A DNA stretch of 64,000 nt, from NCBI RefSeq assembly GCF_012221945.1, contig NZ_CP032549.1:124001-188000 (forward strand), given 5' to 3'. Positions 1 to 8,670 of the stretch are shown piece by piece. The translations under genes were made by a program, and so were the position numbers. Source of the stretch: Glutamicibacter mishrai. GTDB taxonomy: Bacteria; Actinomycetota; Actinomycetes; Actinomycetales; Micrococcaceae. Under the pieces are notes generated by a model. The model did not search any database and was not told where the DNA came from. It saw only the letters and a program-made list of their open reading frames with translations. Within the stretch, counting starts at the first letter, position 1, and every line of letters begins with the position of its first letter.

Positions 1-395
1 GCTGGAACCCAGGCGATCGACGGCAAGACCTGCATTGCCGAGACCAGGGGTCCCACGCCTTTGCGCAGTAGTGGCTGATGTGCCAGCAGCAATGCCAACG
101 GGGTGGAAATGACCACGGCAATCGCGAAACCGCTCACTGCACGGAACAGGGAATTTCCCACAGCCGATACCAAAGAGCCGTCCGCCAGCAATTGCGGAAG
201 CTTTGCCGCGACAGCTAGTGGGCCGGGGAAAAGGTCTTCCCGCAGCGGGCTGGCCCAGGAAATGATCTGCCACAGGCTCAGGAGCACCACGACAGTCAGC
301 AAGGGGGCAACCCATGAGTCGAGCCGGTTGTTCGGGCGCAGCTTGATTGCGCGCACGGGATTCACCCTAGTTCGGGATTCGGTCAGTGAGCTCAT
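1..395 (-). CDS. ABC transporter permease, sulfonate/nitrate/taurine type (partial)
   Basis: N-terminal part of an inner-membrane permease of the SsuC/TauC/NrtB family; the C-terminus lies beyond the window start. The reading begins MSSLTESRTR, then a basic stretch and a first hydrophobic segment (LLTVVVLLSLWQIISWA). It continues with the LFPGPLAVAAKLPQLL region typical of these permeases. The start ATG lies 29 bases inside the ATPase gene, which suggests translational coupling. With the upstream ATPase and binding protein it forms a complete importer. The substrate is likely an organosulfur anion because the genes end a sulfate-assimilation operon, but taurine, nitrate or another small anion cannot be excluded. 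Confidence 0.85.
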   Translation of the reverse strand, partial: MSSLTESRTRVNPVRAIKLRPNNRLDSWVAPLLTVVVLLSLWQIISWASPLREDLFPGPLAVAAKLPQLLADGSLVSAVGNSLFRAVSGFAIAVVISTPLALLLAHQPLLRKGVGPLVSAMQVLPSIAWVP

Positions 396-1110
396 GTTTC
401 CGTTGCTCCTTCCTGAGAATCGTGGTCAGTTCATCGGCCAATGCGGCGGCCTGGGCCGGGTTATTGCGAAGATCGTCGGTGATCCGTCGGGTCTCCAGAA
501 TGCGTCCTGGGTGCGAAGAGAGCACCAGGATGCGGCCGGAGAGGCGGATCGCCTCGCGCACATTGTGGGTGACAAAGATGATGGTCTTGCCCGTTTGTCC
601 CCACAAGGCCCGCAACTGCTCGTGGAGCATATCTCGGGTGATCGCGTCCAAGGCTGCAAATGGTTCGTCCATCAGCAACACCTGCCGGTCCTGGGCCAAG
701 GCCCGCGCCAGAGCAACTCGCTGGCGCATGCCTCCGGAAAGCTCGTGGGGCTTCTTGCCGGTGGCATGCCCGAGCTGTACGAGGTTGAGCAATTCTTGCA
801 CGCGCTGCTGGCGTTCCGCAGCTGGCTTGCCCGCGAGCTTGAGCGCCAAATCGACATTCTCGCTAGCAGTGAGCCACGGCAGGAGGTTGGCATCCTGGAA
901 CATGAATGCGGCGCCATCCTTGGGTACCTCGAGCCAGCCGGAGCTCGGTGCCAAGAGGCCGGCAATCATGTTGAGCAAGGACGACTTGCCGCAACCGGAG
1001 GCGCCCAAGACGGCAATGAACTCTCCGTCTTCAATTTCTGCACTGATGCGGTCGATGACCAAGCCGGTGCCTGGATAGCTCAGGGACACTTCATTCAGCA
1101 GTACTCCCAT
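367..1110 (-). CDS. ABC transporter ATP-binding protein, SsuB/TauB family
   Basis: Cytoplasmic ATPase of a sulfonate/nitrate-type importer, 247 aa, normal family length. Walker A GASGCGKS is at residues 36-43, followed by the Q-loop (FMFQDANLLPWLT), signature LSGGMRQRVALARAL, Walker B VLLMDEPFAALD and the switch histidine (FVTHNVREA). AGGAGAAGTA precedes the ATG, and the start overlaps the binding-protein stop by one base (TAATG). It would power the permease encoded just downstream. The family is clear; the substrate is inferred from the neighbouring sulfur genes. Confidence 0.92.
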   Translation of the reverse strand: MGVLLNEVSLSYPGTGLVIDRISAEIEDGEFIAVLGASGCGKSSLLNMIAGLLAPSSGWLEVPKDGAAFMFQDANLLPWLTASENVDLALKLAGKPAAERQQRVQELLNLVQLGHATGKKPHELSGGMRQRVALARALAQDRQVLLMDEPFAALDAITRDMLHEQLRALWGQTGKTIIFVTHNVREAIRLSGRILVLSSHPGRILETRRITDDLRNNPAQAAALADELTTILRKEQRKHELTDRIPN

Positions 1111-2207
1111 TACTTCTCCTGTTGTTCAAGAAAGCGCGTGTCCACGAGTCCGTCTGCGTTGCCGCCGGTTCCGACCCCGACAGCCAGTGCATGGTCCACC
1201 AGCGACTGGTAGGTCTCGGGTAGCGGGTCCTGGCTGAAGTGCACTTGCTCCAGGGCTTCAGCGATCACGCTTTCATCAAAAGAGCTTCCGTTGGCTTCAA
1301 CCAGTGCTTTCTGCACTGCCGCCAGCTTTTGCTTCTCGTTCGCTTGATTGAGCCAATCAATGGCTTCGGTATTCGCATCGACCAGCTTCTGCACGGTTTG
1401 CGGGTGGCTAGCCATGAACTCCTTGGAGACCACCAGAACCGTTGTCGGGAACTTGCCTTCAGGCCACAGCTCGGCTTCGTTCACCAAGCGGTGTCCGCCG
1501 TTCTTCTCCACCAGCAAGGATGCGTAGGGCTCAGGGAGCCACGCGCCATCGATTTCACCGCGGCCGAAAAGCTGCGCCACGGTGCCGTTGGAACTCGGGG
1601 TGACCGTCGCGTCCTGCTTCAAATCCAGGTCCTTGAGGTAGTTGCGCAAGGCGACATCCTGGGTTCCGCCGAACTGCGGGCTGGCCAGATTACTGCCGGC
1701 CAGTTCCTCGGGCTGAGTGATCTTCTTGCTCACGACCAGGCTGGCACCGCCGTAGGCAACGCCTGACACCACGTTCAAGGAATCGCCATGGCTGGACAGG
1801 TAGCTGTTCAGCGCAGGGTTTGGCCCCAGGTACGCGGCGTCGATGGCCCCTGAATTCAGGGCTTCCACGGCGGCCGGTCCGGCATTGAAAATCTGGCTTT
1901 CAACTTTGGTGCCGTCTTCTCCAAGGTGATCTTGGAGAATGCCTTGGGACTGGGCGATCAAGGCCGGAGCATGGGTGAGATTGGCAAAGTAGCCGATGTT
2001 CAGCTCATCCGCCGGTCCATGATCTGCCGCCTGCGCCTGGACTTCATTGGGCCCTGGCAGGAAGGTCGTGGCCACGGCTACTGCGGTCAGCGCTGCGACT
2101 GCCGCGAGCCCGAGGAAACGGCCTCGGAAGCCGCCCGTTTGCCCATGAGGCGAGAGCCGGACACGATCGCCGTTTCCCGTCGATTCGCCTACATCAGGCC
2201 GCTTCAT
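1110..2207 (-). CDS. ABC transporter substrate-binding protein, SsuA/TauA-like
   Basis: Extracytoplasmic solute-binding protein of the aliphatic sulfonate/taurine/nitrate class, 365 aa. The body has family features such as LNIGYFANLTHAPALIA, NAGPAAVEALNSGAIDAAYLGPNPALN and GEIDGAWLPEPYAS. The N-terminus is a basic cytoplasmic-type stretch, one hydrophobic segment (about residues 33-50) and a possible AQA-A cleavage site. The protein has no cysteine, so it cannot be a lipoprotein as most Gram-positive binding proteins are. The start ATG lies 14 bases inside the cysN end, with GAGG six bases upstream, so it is probably translated from the sulfate-assimilation mRNA. Confidence 0.88.
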   Translation of the reverse strand: MKRPDVGESTGNGDRVRLSPHGQTGGFRGRFLGLAAVAALTAVAVATTFLPGPNEVQAQAADHGPADELNIGYFANLTHAPALIAQSQGILQDHLGEDGTKVESQIFNAGPAAVEALNSGAIDAAYLGPNPALNSYLSSHGDSLNVVSGVAYGGASLVVSKKITQPEELAGSNLASPQFGGTQDVALRNYLKDLDLKQDATVTPSSNGTVAQLFGRGEIDGAWLPEPYASLLVEKNGGHRLVNEAELWPEGKFPTTVLVVSKEFMASHPQTVQKLVDANTEAIDWLNQANEKQKLAAVQKALVEANGSSFDESVIAEALEQVHFSQDPLPETYQSLVDHALAVGVGTGGNADGLVDTRFLEQQEK

Positions 2208-3489
2208 GTTTTTCCTCGATGATCCCCGCGGCTAGGGTGCGCCCCGTGGTTGGATCGATGAGCAGGAAGCTGCCGCCGGTACGCGAAGTTGCGTACTGTT
2301 CGATGGCCAGAGCCGCTTGGCTGCGAAGCGTGATCCGCCCCAGATCGTTCAGTTCCAGGGAGTCTGCAGGCTGCTGGGCGTAGTCGGCGACATTGATGAC
2401 GTAGTCAATGCTGGAGAGCTTGGCCGCGGATACCTTGGTGCCGTGCTTGATCAGCAGTCGCTGGCCGTTGGTGAGCTTCACCGGATCCAGTACGCAGATG
2501 TCCGCCTGGAATTCGCGCTGTGCTGCCGGCAATTCGCCGGCCACGATGGTGTCGCCTCGGGCGATGTCCAGGTCGGTTTCCAGTTCAACAACGATCGCGT
2601 CGCCGGCCTGTGCGCTCTGCGCTGGACCAGCAGGAGTGCTGATGGCCTTGATCCGGCTGCCCACTGGGTGGCCGTTGGAAAGCACCTGCACGGTATCCCC
2701 CACATTCAAGATGCCATCAACCAGGGTTCCGGCGTAGCCGCGGTAGTCGCGGTAGGCTTCCGGATCCAGGCCCGGAGCCAGTGCGCCCTGCGGGCGGATG
2801 ACGTATTGGACGTCCAAACGCGCGGTGCCGCCACCGAGTTTGGGCTCCAGGTCTTCGAGCAATCCCAGCAGGGTCGGGCCTGCGTACCAGGTTGCCGATT
2901 GGGATGGTTCGACCACGTTATCGCCCTGCAGGGCGGATACCGGGATCACCGTGGTGGACGCGATGCCCAGTTCGCTGGCCAGGGAGAGGACCTCGGACTC
3001 GATGGTCTTGAAGCCTTGTTCGTCCCAGCCGATCAGGTCCATCTTGTTCACTGCCACGACCAGCCGCGGCACGCGCAGCAGCGCGAGGACGCCGAGGTGG
3101 CGACGGGTCTGCTCCAGCACGCCGTTGCGGGCGTCGACCAAGACGATGGCGGCATCCGCGGTGGAGGCTCCGGTGACGGTGTTGCGGGTGTACTGCACGT
3201 GGCCCGGGCAGTCCGCCAGGATGAAGGAACGCTTGTCGGTGGAGAAGTAGCGGTAGGCCACGTCGATGGTGATGCCCTGTTCGCGTTCGGCGCGCAGGCC
3301 ATCGGTCACCAGGGCAAGGTCGAGGGTGCCGTCGGCTCCGCCGAAGCCGCGCTCGGCGCTGGTGCGTGCGATGTCATCCAGAGAGTCAGCGAGGATCGCC
3401 TTGGCATCGTGCAGGAGTCGGCCAACCAGGGTGGACTTGCCGTCGTCTACCGAACCTGCGGTAGCGATGCGCAATAATGTGGTGGTCAT
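2194..3489 (-). CDS. cysN: Sulfate adenylyltransferase large (GTPase) subunit
   Basis: GTPase subunit of ATP sulfurylase, which couples GTP hydrolysis to formation of adenosine 5'-phosphosulfate (APS) from ATP and sulfate. It has 431 aa: an EF-Tu-like G domain with P-loop GSVDDGKST (about residues 12-20), the DCPGH switch and NKMD, then two beta-barrel domains. There is no C-terminal APS kinase domain (CysNC fusions are about 600 aa), and no separate cysC is seen nearby. ATG at 3489 was chosen over an upstream in-frame start because it gives the conserved MTTTLLRIATAGSVDD start just after the cysD stop. It would form a complex with CysD. Confidence 0.95.
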   Translation of the reverse strand: MTTTLLRIATAGSVDDGKSTLVGRLLHDAKAILADSLDDIARTSAERGFGGADGTLDLALVTDGLRAEREQGITIDVAYRYFSTDKRSFILADCPGHVQYTRNTVTGASTADAAIVLVDARNGVLEQTRRHLGVLALLRVPRLVVAVNKMDLIGWDEQGFKTIESEVLSLASELGIASTTVIPVSALQGDNVVEPSQSATWYAGPTLLGLLEDLEPKLGGGTARLDVQYVIRPQGALAPGLDPEAYRDYRGYAGTLVDGILNVGDTVQVLSNGHPVGSRIKAISTPAGPAQSAQAGDAIVVELETDLDIARGDTIVAGELPAAQREFQADICVLDPVKLTNGQRLLIKHGTKVSAAKLSSIDYVINVADYAQQPADSLELNDLGRITLRSQAALAIEQYATSRTGGSFLLIDPTTGRTLAAGIIEEKHEAA

Positions 3490-3490
3490 T

Positions 3491-4414
3491 TTAGAAGTAC
3501 CCTTCGGTCTTGCGGTCTTCCATTCCCGCGGCGGAGATTCGGTCATCGGCGCGGGTTGCTCCGCGTTCGGTGAGGGTGGCGATAGCCAATTCGTCGAGCA
3601 CCTTCTCTACGGTGTCTGCTGCAGAGAGCACGGCACCAGTGCAGCTGGCATCGCCCACGGTGCGGTAGCGCACCTGCTTGATGATCACCTGTTCATCCTC
3701 GTTGGGCTGGCTGACCGGGGTCAGCGCCCGCCACATGCCATCTCGTTCGAAGACCTGGCGGCGGTGGGCAAAGTAGATCGGGGGCAGCTCGATGTTTTCG
3801 CGCTGGATGTAGGCCCAGATGTCGCGTTCGGTCCAGTTGGAAATCGGGAAGGCGCGCACATGCCAGTCCGGCTCATGCCGGCCGTTGTACAAGCTCCAGA
3901 TTTCCGGGCGCTGGTTGCGTGGATCCCAGACGCCGAACTCATCGCGCAGGGACAGGATGCGCTCCTTGGCGCGGGCCTTGTCCTCGTCGCGGCGGGCGCC
4001 GCCGAAGACCACGTCGAATTCGTTGTTTTCGATGGTGTCCAGCAGCACTCGGGTCTGCAAGCGGTTACGGGTGCCATCTGGCAGCTCGGTCAGTTCGCCG
4101 CGGTCGATGTACTCCTGGACGGAGCCGACAACAAGGTTCAGCCCGTACTTTTCCACTACCGAATCGCGGAAGTTCAGCACCTCGGCAAAGTTGTGGCCGG
4201 TATCGATATGGACCACCGGGATGGGCACGCGCAGGGGTGCGACGGCCTTGGCCAGCAGGTGCAGGACGACTACGGAGTCCTTGCCGCCGGAGAAGAGCAG
4301 TCCCGGCTTCTCGAATTCGGCGAGGACTTCGCGGATGATGTGGATGGATTCGGCTTCCAGGGCGTCCAAAACGCTGCGCTGGGTGCCGGCTGGGGCGTTA
4401 GCGGTAATGGTCAT
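3491..4414 (-). CDS. cysD: Sulfate adenylyltransferase small subunit
   Basis: Catalytic subunit of ATP sulfurylase, a PP-loop nucleotide alpha-hydrolase of 307 aa (normal length). The PP motif FSGGKDSVV lies at residues 41-49. Further family segments are VHIDTGHNFAEVLNFRD, GGARRDEDKARAKER and the C-terminal RTVGDASCTGAV and RISAAGMEDRKTEGYF. Stop and next start (cysN) are only one base apart, so CysD and CysN are probably made together. The upstream neighbour is cysH, 10 bases away. The product APS would go directly to CysH. Confidence 0.96.
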   Translation of the reverse strand: MTITANAPAGTQRSVLDALEAESIHIIREVLAEFEKPGLLFSGGKDSVVVLHLLAKAVAPLRVPIPVVHIDTGHNFAEVLNFRDSVVEKYGLNLVVGSVQEYIDRGELTELPDGTRNRLQTRVLLDTIENNEFDVVFGGARRDEDKARAKERILSLRDEFGVWDPRNQRPEIWSLYNGRHEPDWHVRAFPISNWTERDIWAYIQRENIELPPIYFAHRRQVFERDGMWRALTPVSQPNEDEQVIIKQVRYRTVGDASCTGAVLSAADTVEKVLDELAIATLTERGATRADDRISAAGMEDRKTEGYF

Positions 4415-4424
4415 GGCTTGCTCC

Positions 4425-5147
4425 TTAGATGTGGATGCCGCATTCGGTCTTGTTCAGTCCGGCCCAGCGGCCGGCGCGAGGATCTTCGCCCTCGGCCACT
4501 GGCCGAGTGCATGGTTCGCAACCGATGGATGGGTAGCCGTTGGAGAGCAGGAGGTTCACGGGGACCTGCTTCTCGGTGGCGTAGTCGATCAGTTCGTCAA
4601 AGCTCCACGGTGCCAACGGGTTGAACTTGATCAGCCCGTTCTTCTCGTCGAACGTCACCAGCGGGGTGTTGGTTCGGGTTGGCGCTTCATCCCGGCGGAC
4701 CCCGGTGAACCATGCGCTGTAGCCCTTGAGGGACTTCGCCAGCGGGTCCACCTTGCGCATCTGGCAGCACTGCGCTGGATTGCTGGCGAAAAGGTCCTTG
4801 CCGTACTTTGCGTCCTGTTCGGCCACGGTCAGCTCAGGTAGGACGTCGACGACGTTGACGTCCAGGACGCGAGCTACCTCGTCGCGGGTGCTGCGGGTTT
4901 CAACAAAGTGGTACCCGGTGTCCAGGAAGAGGACATCTACCTTGGGCAGCTGCAAGGAGACCACATGTGGAAGCACCGCGTCGGCCATGGAGCAGGCGAC
5001 GGCGACTTCGCTGGCATCAAGGTGCTTGGCGGCGAAGGCGACTACCTCTGCCGCGCTGGCATCCCAGGCCAGTTCTTCGGCACCGAGCCGCGCGATTTCG
5101 CGCAGTTCTTCTTCGCTACGGGTTCGGGTAGGGATCTGCTGGCTCAT
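4425..5147 (-). CDS. cysH: Adenylyl-sulfate (APS) reductase, CysH family
   Basis: Thioredoxin-dependent reduction of APS (or PAPS) to sulfite in assimilatory sulfate reduction, 240 aa. The catalytic C-terminal motif ECGIH has its cysteine at residue 236. The four cysteines typical of [4Fe-4S] APS reductases are present as CC at 127-128 and C-x2-C at 210 and 213. PAPS-specific enzymes lack these four, so APS is the likely substrate. The absence of an APS kinase in the operon agrees with this. The start overlaps the sulfite reductase stop by four bases (ATGA). Confidence 0.95.
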   Translation of the reverse strand: MSQQIPTRTRSEEELREIARLGAEELAWDASAAEVVAFAAKHLDASEVAVACSMADAVLPHVVSLQLPKVDVLFLDTGYHFVETRSTRDEVARVLDVNVVDVLPELTVAEQDAKYGKDLFASNPAQCCQMRKVDPLAKSLKGYSAWFTGVRRDEAPTRTNTPLVTFDEKNGLIKFNPLAPWSFDELIDYATEKQVPVNLLLSNGYPSIGCEPCTRPVAEGEDPRAGRWAGLNKTECGIHI

Positions 5148-6844
5148 TTCAGTTCATCCTCTTCTGCTCGGTGGGCCCAGGCGGCGAAGGATTCGCCTTC
5201 CGTGGCCGAGGCCGAGTAGTTCTTGACAACGCGTTCTACATATTCGGGGAGTTCATCTGCCGCGACCTTCAGGCCACGGACGGTGCGGCCCAAGGCGGCC
5301 TCGCCATTTTCGAATCCGGCGAGGGTTCCGCCCAGGTGCACCTGGAAACCGGACACCTGTTCACCTTGCTCATTGGTGATCAGCTGACCCTTGAAGCCAA
5401 GGTCCGCGGTCTGGATACGGGCGCACGAGTTCGGGCAGCCGTTCACGTGCAGAGACAGCTGGCGAGGCAGCTTTCCTTCGTGGTCGGCCAGGCGTTCCTC
5501 GATCTTCGCTACTGCATCGATCATGGTGTCTTTGGTGTCCACGATGGCCAGCTTGCAGAATTCGATGCCGGTGCAGGCGATGGCTGAACGCTTGAACAGG
5601 CTCGGGTAAGCCTCCAGGCCGAGCGCACGGGCCGAGCCGACGAAGTCCTTGACCTGGTCTTCGGCAATGTCCAGGGCGATGATCTTCTGGTGCGGGGTGG
5701 TGCGCAGCCGGGTGGAGCCGTGGGCTTCCACAAGATCGGCAAGACCGGTCAGGGCCGTTCCGGAGACGCGGCCGGCAGGAGCGGTCAGTCCGATGTAGAA
5801 CTTGCCGTCCTTCTGTTCGTTGACGCCGCTGTGGTCCCCCGCTTCGGTAGGCTGTTCCGGCACCGGGCCATCAGGCAGTTCGTAGCCGAGGTACTCGTCC
5901 TGCAGCACCTGGCGCATCTTCTCAGTGCCCCATTCGGCCAGCAGGAACTTCAGGCGAGCGCGGTTGCGCAGGCGGCGGAAGCCGTAATCGCGGAAGATCG
6001 AAACGACGCCTTCCCAGACATCTGGTGCTTGTTCTTCGGTGACGAAGGCACCGAGTCGTTCGCCCAAGCGCGGGTTGGCGGACAGGCCACCGCCCACCCA
6101 GAGGTCGTAGCCTGGGCCGAGTTCCGGGTGCACCGTGCCGATCAGGGCAATGTCATTGATTTCGTGCACGACATCCTGGCTCGGGTGGCCGGTGATGGCG
6201 GTCTTGAACTTGCGTGGAAGGTTCGCGAATTCCGGCTTGCCGATGTAGCGGCGGGAAATCTCGGCGATCACCGGGCTCGGATCGATGATCTCGTCCTTGC
6301 TGATGCCGGCTACCGGGGAACCGAGGATCACGCGGGGAACGTCGCCGCAGGCTTCGGTGGTGTGCAGGCCGACAGCTTCTAGGCGCTGCCAGATTTCGGG
6401 GACGTCAACCACGTCGATCCAGTGCAGCTGGATGTTCTGGCGGTCGGTCAGATCCGCAGTGTCGCGGGCGAAGTCGGTGGAGATCTGGCCGACGACGCGC
6501 AGCTGCTCGGTAGTCAGCGCGCCGCCGTCGATGCGCACACGCAACATGAAGTAGCGGTCTTCGAGTTCTTCGGGGGTCAGCGTCGCAGTCTTGCCGCCGG
6601 GGATTCCCTGGGCGCGCTGGGTGTAGAGGCCCCACCAGCGGAAACGTCCATGCAGGTCCTCAGGGTCAATGGAATCGAAACCCTGCTTCGAGTAGATTTC
6701 CTCGATGCGCTGACGCACGTTCAGGCCGTTATCGGCGGCCTTCATTTCTTCGTTGGCGTTCAGCGGCGTAGGGCCGTCGATTTTCCATTGGCCGTTGGGC
6801 TTTGCCGCCCTTTTAGGACGAGCGGGTGTGGTTGTCTGCGTCAT
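5144..6844 (-). CDS. Ferredoxin-type assimilatory sulfite reductase
   Basis: Six-electron reduction of sulfite to sulfide by a siroheme/[4Fe-4S] enzyme, 566 aa, of the nitrite/sulfite reductase family close to mycobacterial NirA/SirA. The four cluster/siroheme cysteines are visible as C-x5-C (424, 430) and C-x3-C (470, 474, in NGCPNSCAR). Two repeated ferredoxin-like halves are recognisable (DTADLTDRQNIQLHWI and the second-half TALTGLADLVEAHGSTRLRTTPHQK). No flavoprotein subunit is nearby, so ferredoxin is the probable donor. It is read first of the cys genes; its leader holds two inverted repeats. Neighbouring cysH and the chelatase make sulfite a better guess than nitrite. Confidence 0.93.
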   Translation of the reverse strand: MTQTTTPARPKRAAKPNGQWKIDGPTPLNANEEMKAADNGLNVRQRIEEIYSKQGFDSIDPEDLHGRFRWWGLYTQRAQGIPGGKTATLTPEELEDRYFMLRVRIDGGALTTEQLRVVGQISTDFARDTADLTDRQNIQLHWIDVVDVPEIWQRLEAVGLHTTEACGDVPRVILGSPVAGISKDEIIDPSPVIAEISRRYIGKPEFANLPRKFKTAITGHPSQDVVHEINDIALIGTVHPELGPGYDLWVGGGLSANPRLGERLGAFVTEEQAPDVWEGVVSIFRDYGFRRLRNRARLKFLLAEWGTEKMRQVLQDEYLGYELPDGPVPEQPTEAGDHSGVNEQKDGKFYIGLTAPAGRVSGTALTGLADLVEAHGSTRLRTTPHQKIIALDIAEDQVKDFVGSARALGLEAYPSLFKRSAIACTGIEFCKLAIVDTKDTMIDAVAKIEERLADHEGKLPRQLSLHVNGCPNSCARIQTADLGFKGQLITNEQGEQVSGFQVHLGGTLAGFENGEAALGRTVRGLKVAADELPEYVERVVKNYSASATEGESFAAWAHRAEEDELK

Positions 6845-6864
6845 GTAATCCAGCGTAGAAACCC

Positions 6865-6904
6865 ACCCCAGGGGGTCGGCAAACGCGAGTAGTCACATGA
6901 CTAC
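6865..6904 (-). promoter_or_regulatory. Two inverted repeats in the sulfite reductase leader
   Basis: The short gap between the chelatase and sulfite reductase genes contains GTAGTCA-N2-TGACTAC (6889-6904, perfect 7-bp arms) and ACCCC-N2-GGGGT (6865-6876, perfect 5-bp arms). Neither is followed by a T-run, so they do not look like terminators. A regulator of sulfur metabolism could bind here, allowing sir-cysHDN and the transporter genes to be controlled separately from the chelatase gene. The regulator is not identified. Confidence 0.45.
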
Positions 6905-6911
6905 CGGTTGC

Positions 6912-7652
6912 CTACAGAGAGCGAACTTCGTCATCTAAGGACACATAACCGGACTCTTTTAACGTCTCTTGAAGACGCACGAGGAAACATTGCGCAATCG
7001 TTACGTCAGGTAAAAGTGGTCTTGTCACGACATCAGCACCCGTGCTAACGAGCTTGTGTTGGAAGTATCCGTCGGCCAACAAGGAGCTAAGCACGATCAC
7101 CGGACGCTTTAACGCGTCCTGCACGACTTCAGCGATCTGGGGTTCTGCCCCGGCGCAATAGCCAACGACCACCTCGCGGTCTAGGATGCGCGAAATCTGG
7201 CCGGCAAGATCCTGGACCTGGTTCTGCCCCACTTCGAGTCGGGTGCCAGCGGCAGCGAGGACCACCATGGGATCACCGTCCAGGTGCCCAGCGGCTCGAT
7301 CAGCCAGTACCTGCGCCAGCTCTGGCAATGGCCCCAGAGGACCAGCCGCGACCGTATTCTCACGCGATTCCACGGCCTTGGCGATGTCAGAAGTCGTATG
7401 CACCCCATCGGAGACCAGCAGCGGAAGAACAACTGCTGGTTCCGACTGCGGCAAGGAGGCCACCACGTCATCCAACGACGGTCGCTGCACGTCCACGTAG
7501 GCTTCATGCCACACCAAGGTCGCTGCAATTTGATCCTCGGCGAGCTCCTCTAGTTCGGCTCGCAGGTCGTGGATCAGCTGTTGGCCGTTGGCGTTGTCGG
7601 TGCCATGGGATGTGGCAACTACGTGAATCGTGCGCTGGGTTGATTGGCTCAT
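6912..7652 (-). CDS. Sirohydrochlorin chelatase, CbiX/SirB family
   Basis: Predicted class II chelatase inserting Fe2+ (or Co2+) into sirohydrochlorin; with sulfite reductase next to it, siroheme formation is the obvious role. At 246 aa it has the length of two-domain CbiX proteins. The N-terminal motif HVVATSHGT carries the metal-binding histidine, followed by VLPLLVSDGVHTTSDIAKA. A second half with VIVLSSLLADGYFQHKL resembles the other domain. No uroporphyrinogen methyltransferase gene is in the window. It is separated from sir by 67 bases and from the upstream oxidoreductase by 35, so a shared transcript is possible. Confidence 0.85.
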   Translation of the reverse strand: MSQSTQRTIHVVATSHGTDNANGQQLIHDLRAELEELAEDQIAATLVWHEAYVDVQRPSLDDVVASLPQSEPAVVLPLLVSDGVHTTSDIAKAVESRENTVAAGPLGPLPELAQVLADRAAGHLDGDPMVVLAAAGTRLEVGQNQVQDLAGQISRILDREVVVGYCAGAEPQIAEVVQDALKRPVIVLSSLLADGYFQHKLVSTGADVVTRPLLPDVTIAQCFLVRLQETLKESGYVSLDDEVRSL

Positions 7653-7687
7653 TGGTAGGTCCTCACCGGTGGGTTGCGCGAAGGCTA

Positions 7688-8449
7688 TTATGCGTTGCGG
7701 ATTAGCTTGTGATTGGCTGCCTGCGCCTGGGGCCGGATCACGATTTCGTCGAGATTGACGTGGGCAGGCGCGCTTACGGCGTAGCGGATGACTTCAGCGA
7801 CATCCTCCGCAGTCAACGGATTCTCCACTCCTGCATAAACGTTATCCGCCGCGCTTTGGCTGCCTAGGCGGCGCAGCGAGAATTCTTCGGTGTGGACCAG
7901 GCCGGGAAGGATCTCGATCACCCGCAATCCATTTTCCACTTCTTCCAAACGCAAAGCCTGGGTCATGGCCCGCTCGGCAGCCTTCGCCGCGTTGTATCCG
8001 CTGCCGCCTTCGTAGCTCGCCAGTGCAGCGGTGGAGGTGACGTTCAGGACGGTGCCATGTGCCTGGCGCAACTGCGGCAGCAACGCGCGAGTCAGCCGCA
8101 TCGTTCCCATGACATTGGCTTGCCACATGAACTCCCAGTTCTCGTCCACAGCATCAGCCCAGTACTCGGTTCCGCGGGCTCCGCCGGCGCAGTTAATCAG
8201 TGTGTCGACGCCGCCAGCGGTTTCAACGGCTTTGGCCAGGACATCGACATCTGTCTGGATGCTGACATCAGCGGGAACGGAGATCGCACCGGTTTCCTTG
8301 GCAAGGCTTTCCAGCCGGTCTGCACGTCGGGCTACAGCAAAAACAGCCCATCCCTGATCGCGGAGGGCTCGAACGGTTGCTTGGCCAATGCCGCTAGAGG
8401 CGCCGGTGACTACTGCGGAGCGGGAAACTAATGGTTCTGTGTTCTTCAT
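7688..8449 (-). CDS. SDR-family NAD(P)-dependent oxidoreductase
   Basis: Classical short-chain dehydrogenase/reductase of 253 aa with a Rossmann fold. TGASSGIG (residues about 15-22) is the cofactor motif, NCAGGARG is the NAG motif, the catalytic Ser is in VTSTAALASY, and the Tyr-Lys pair is Y-N-A-A-K. Arg after the second strand (VARRADR) suggests NADP(H). It resembles YdfG/serine-3-dehydrogenase-like SDRs, but the substrate cannot be told. It lies upstream of the siroheme/sulfur genes on the same strand, 35 bases from the chelatase. A functional link is not evident. Confidence 0.9.
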   Translation of the reverse strand: MKNTEPLVSRSAVVTGASSGIGQATVRALRDQGWAVFAVARRADRLESLAKETGAISVPADVSIQTDVDVLAKAVETAGGVDTLINCAGGARGTEYWADAVDENWEFMWQANVMGTMRLTRALLPQLRQAHGTVLNVTSTAALASYEGGSGYNAAKAAERAMTQALRLEEVENGLRVIEILPGLVHTEEFSLRRLGSQSAADNVYAGVENPLTAEDVAEVIRYAVSAPAHVNLDEIVIRPQAQAANHKLIRNA

Positions 8450-8670
8450 ACCGTCAACTCTATGGCGAGTTCATTGCCAGTTGGTAAGGCATGAATTTCT
8501 CTTACGTTTCAAGGCATCTCATAACGAGGCATCGGCAATGGGTCGCGTCGGGTCCAATATTGACCTGAATAAGCACGAAAATTCGCGATTTCACCGGGGT
8601 TGCATGCATCGTGGCGCAAGCCATGGGAAACAATGCCTAGGTGCCCGGTAAAACATGAAAGAATAAAGTT

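Noticed and set aside
2317..4841. Long plus-strand frames opposite cysN and cysD
   Set aside because: They mirror strongly conserved minus-strand enzymes and have no recognisable domains or ribosome-binding sites.
8450..8670. T-box riboswitch before valS
   Set aside because: No T-box sequence, specifier stem or antiterminator was found in the 220-base leader.
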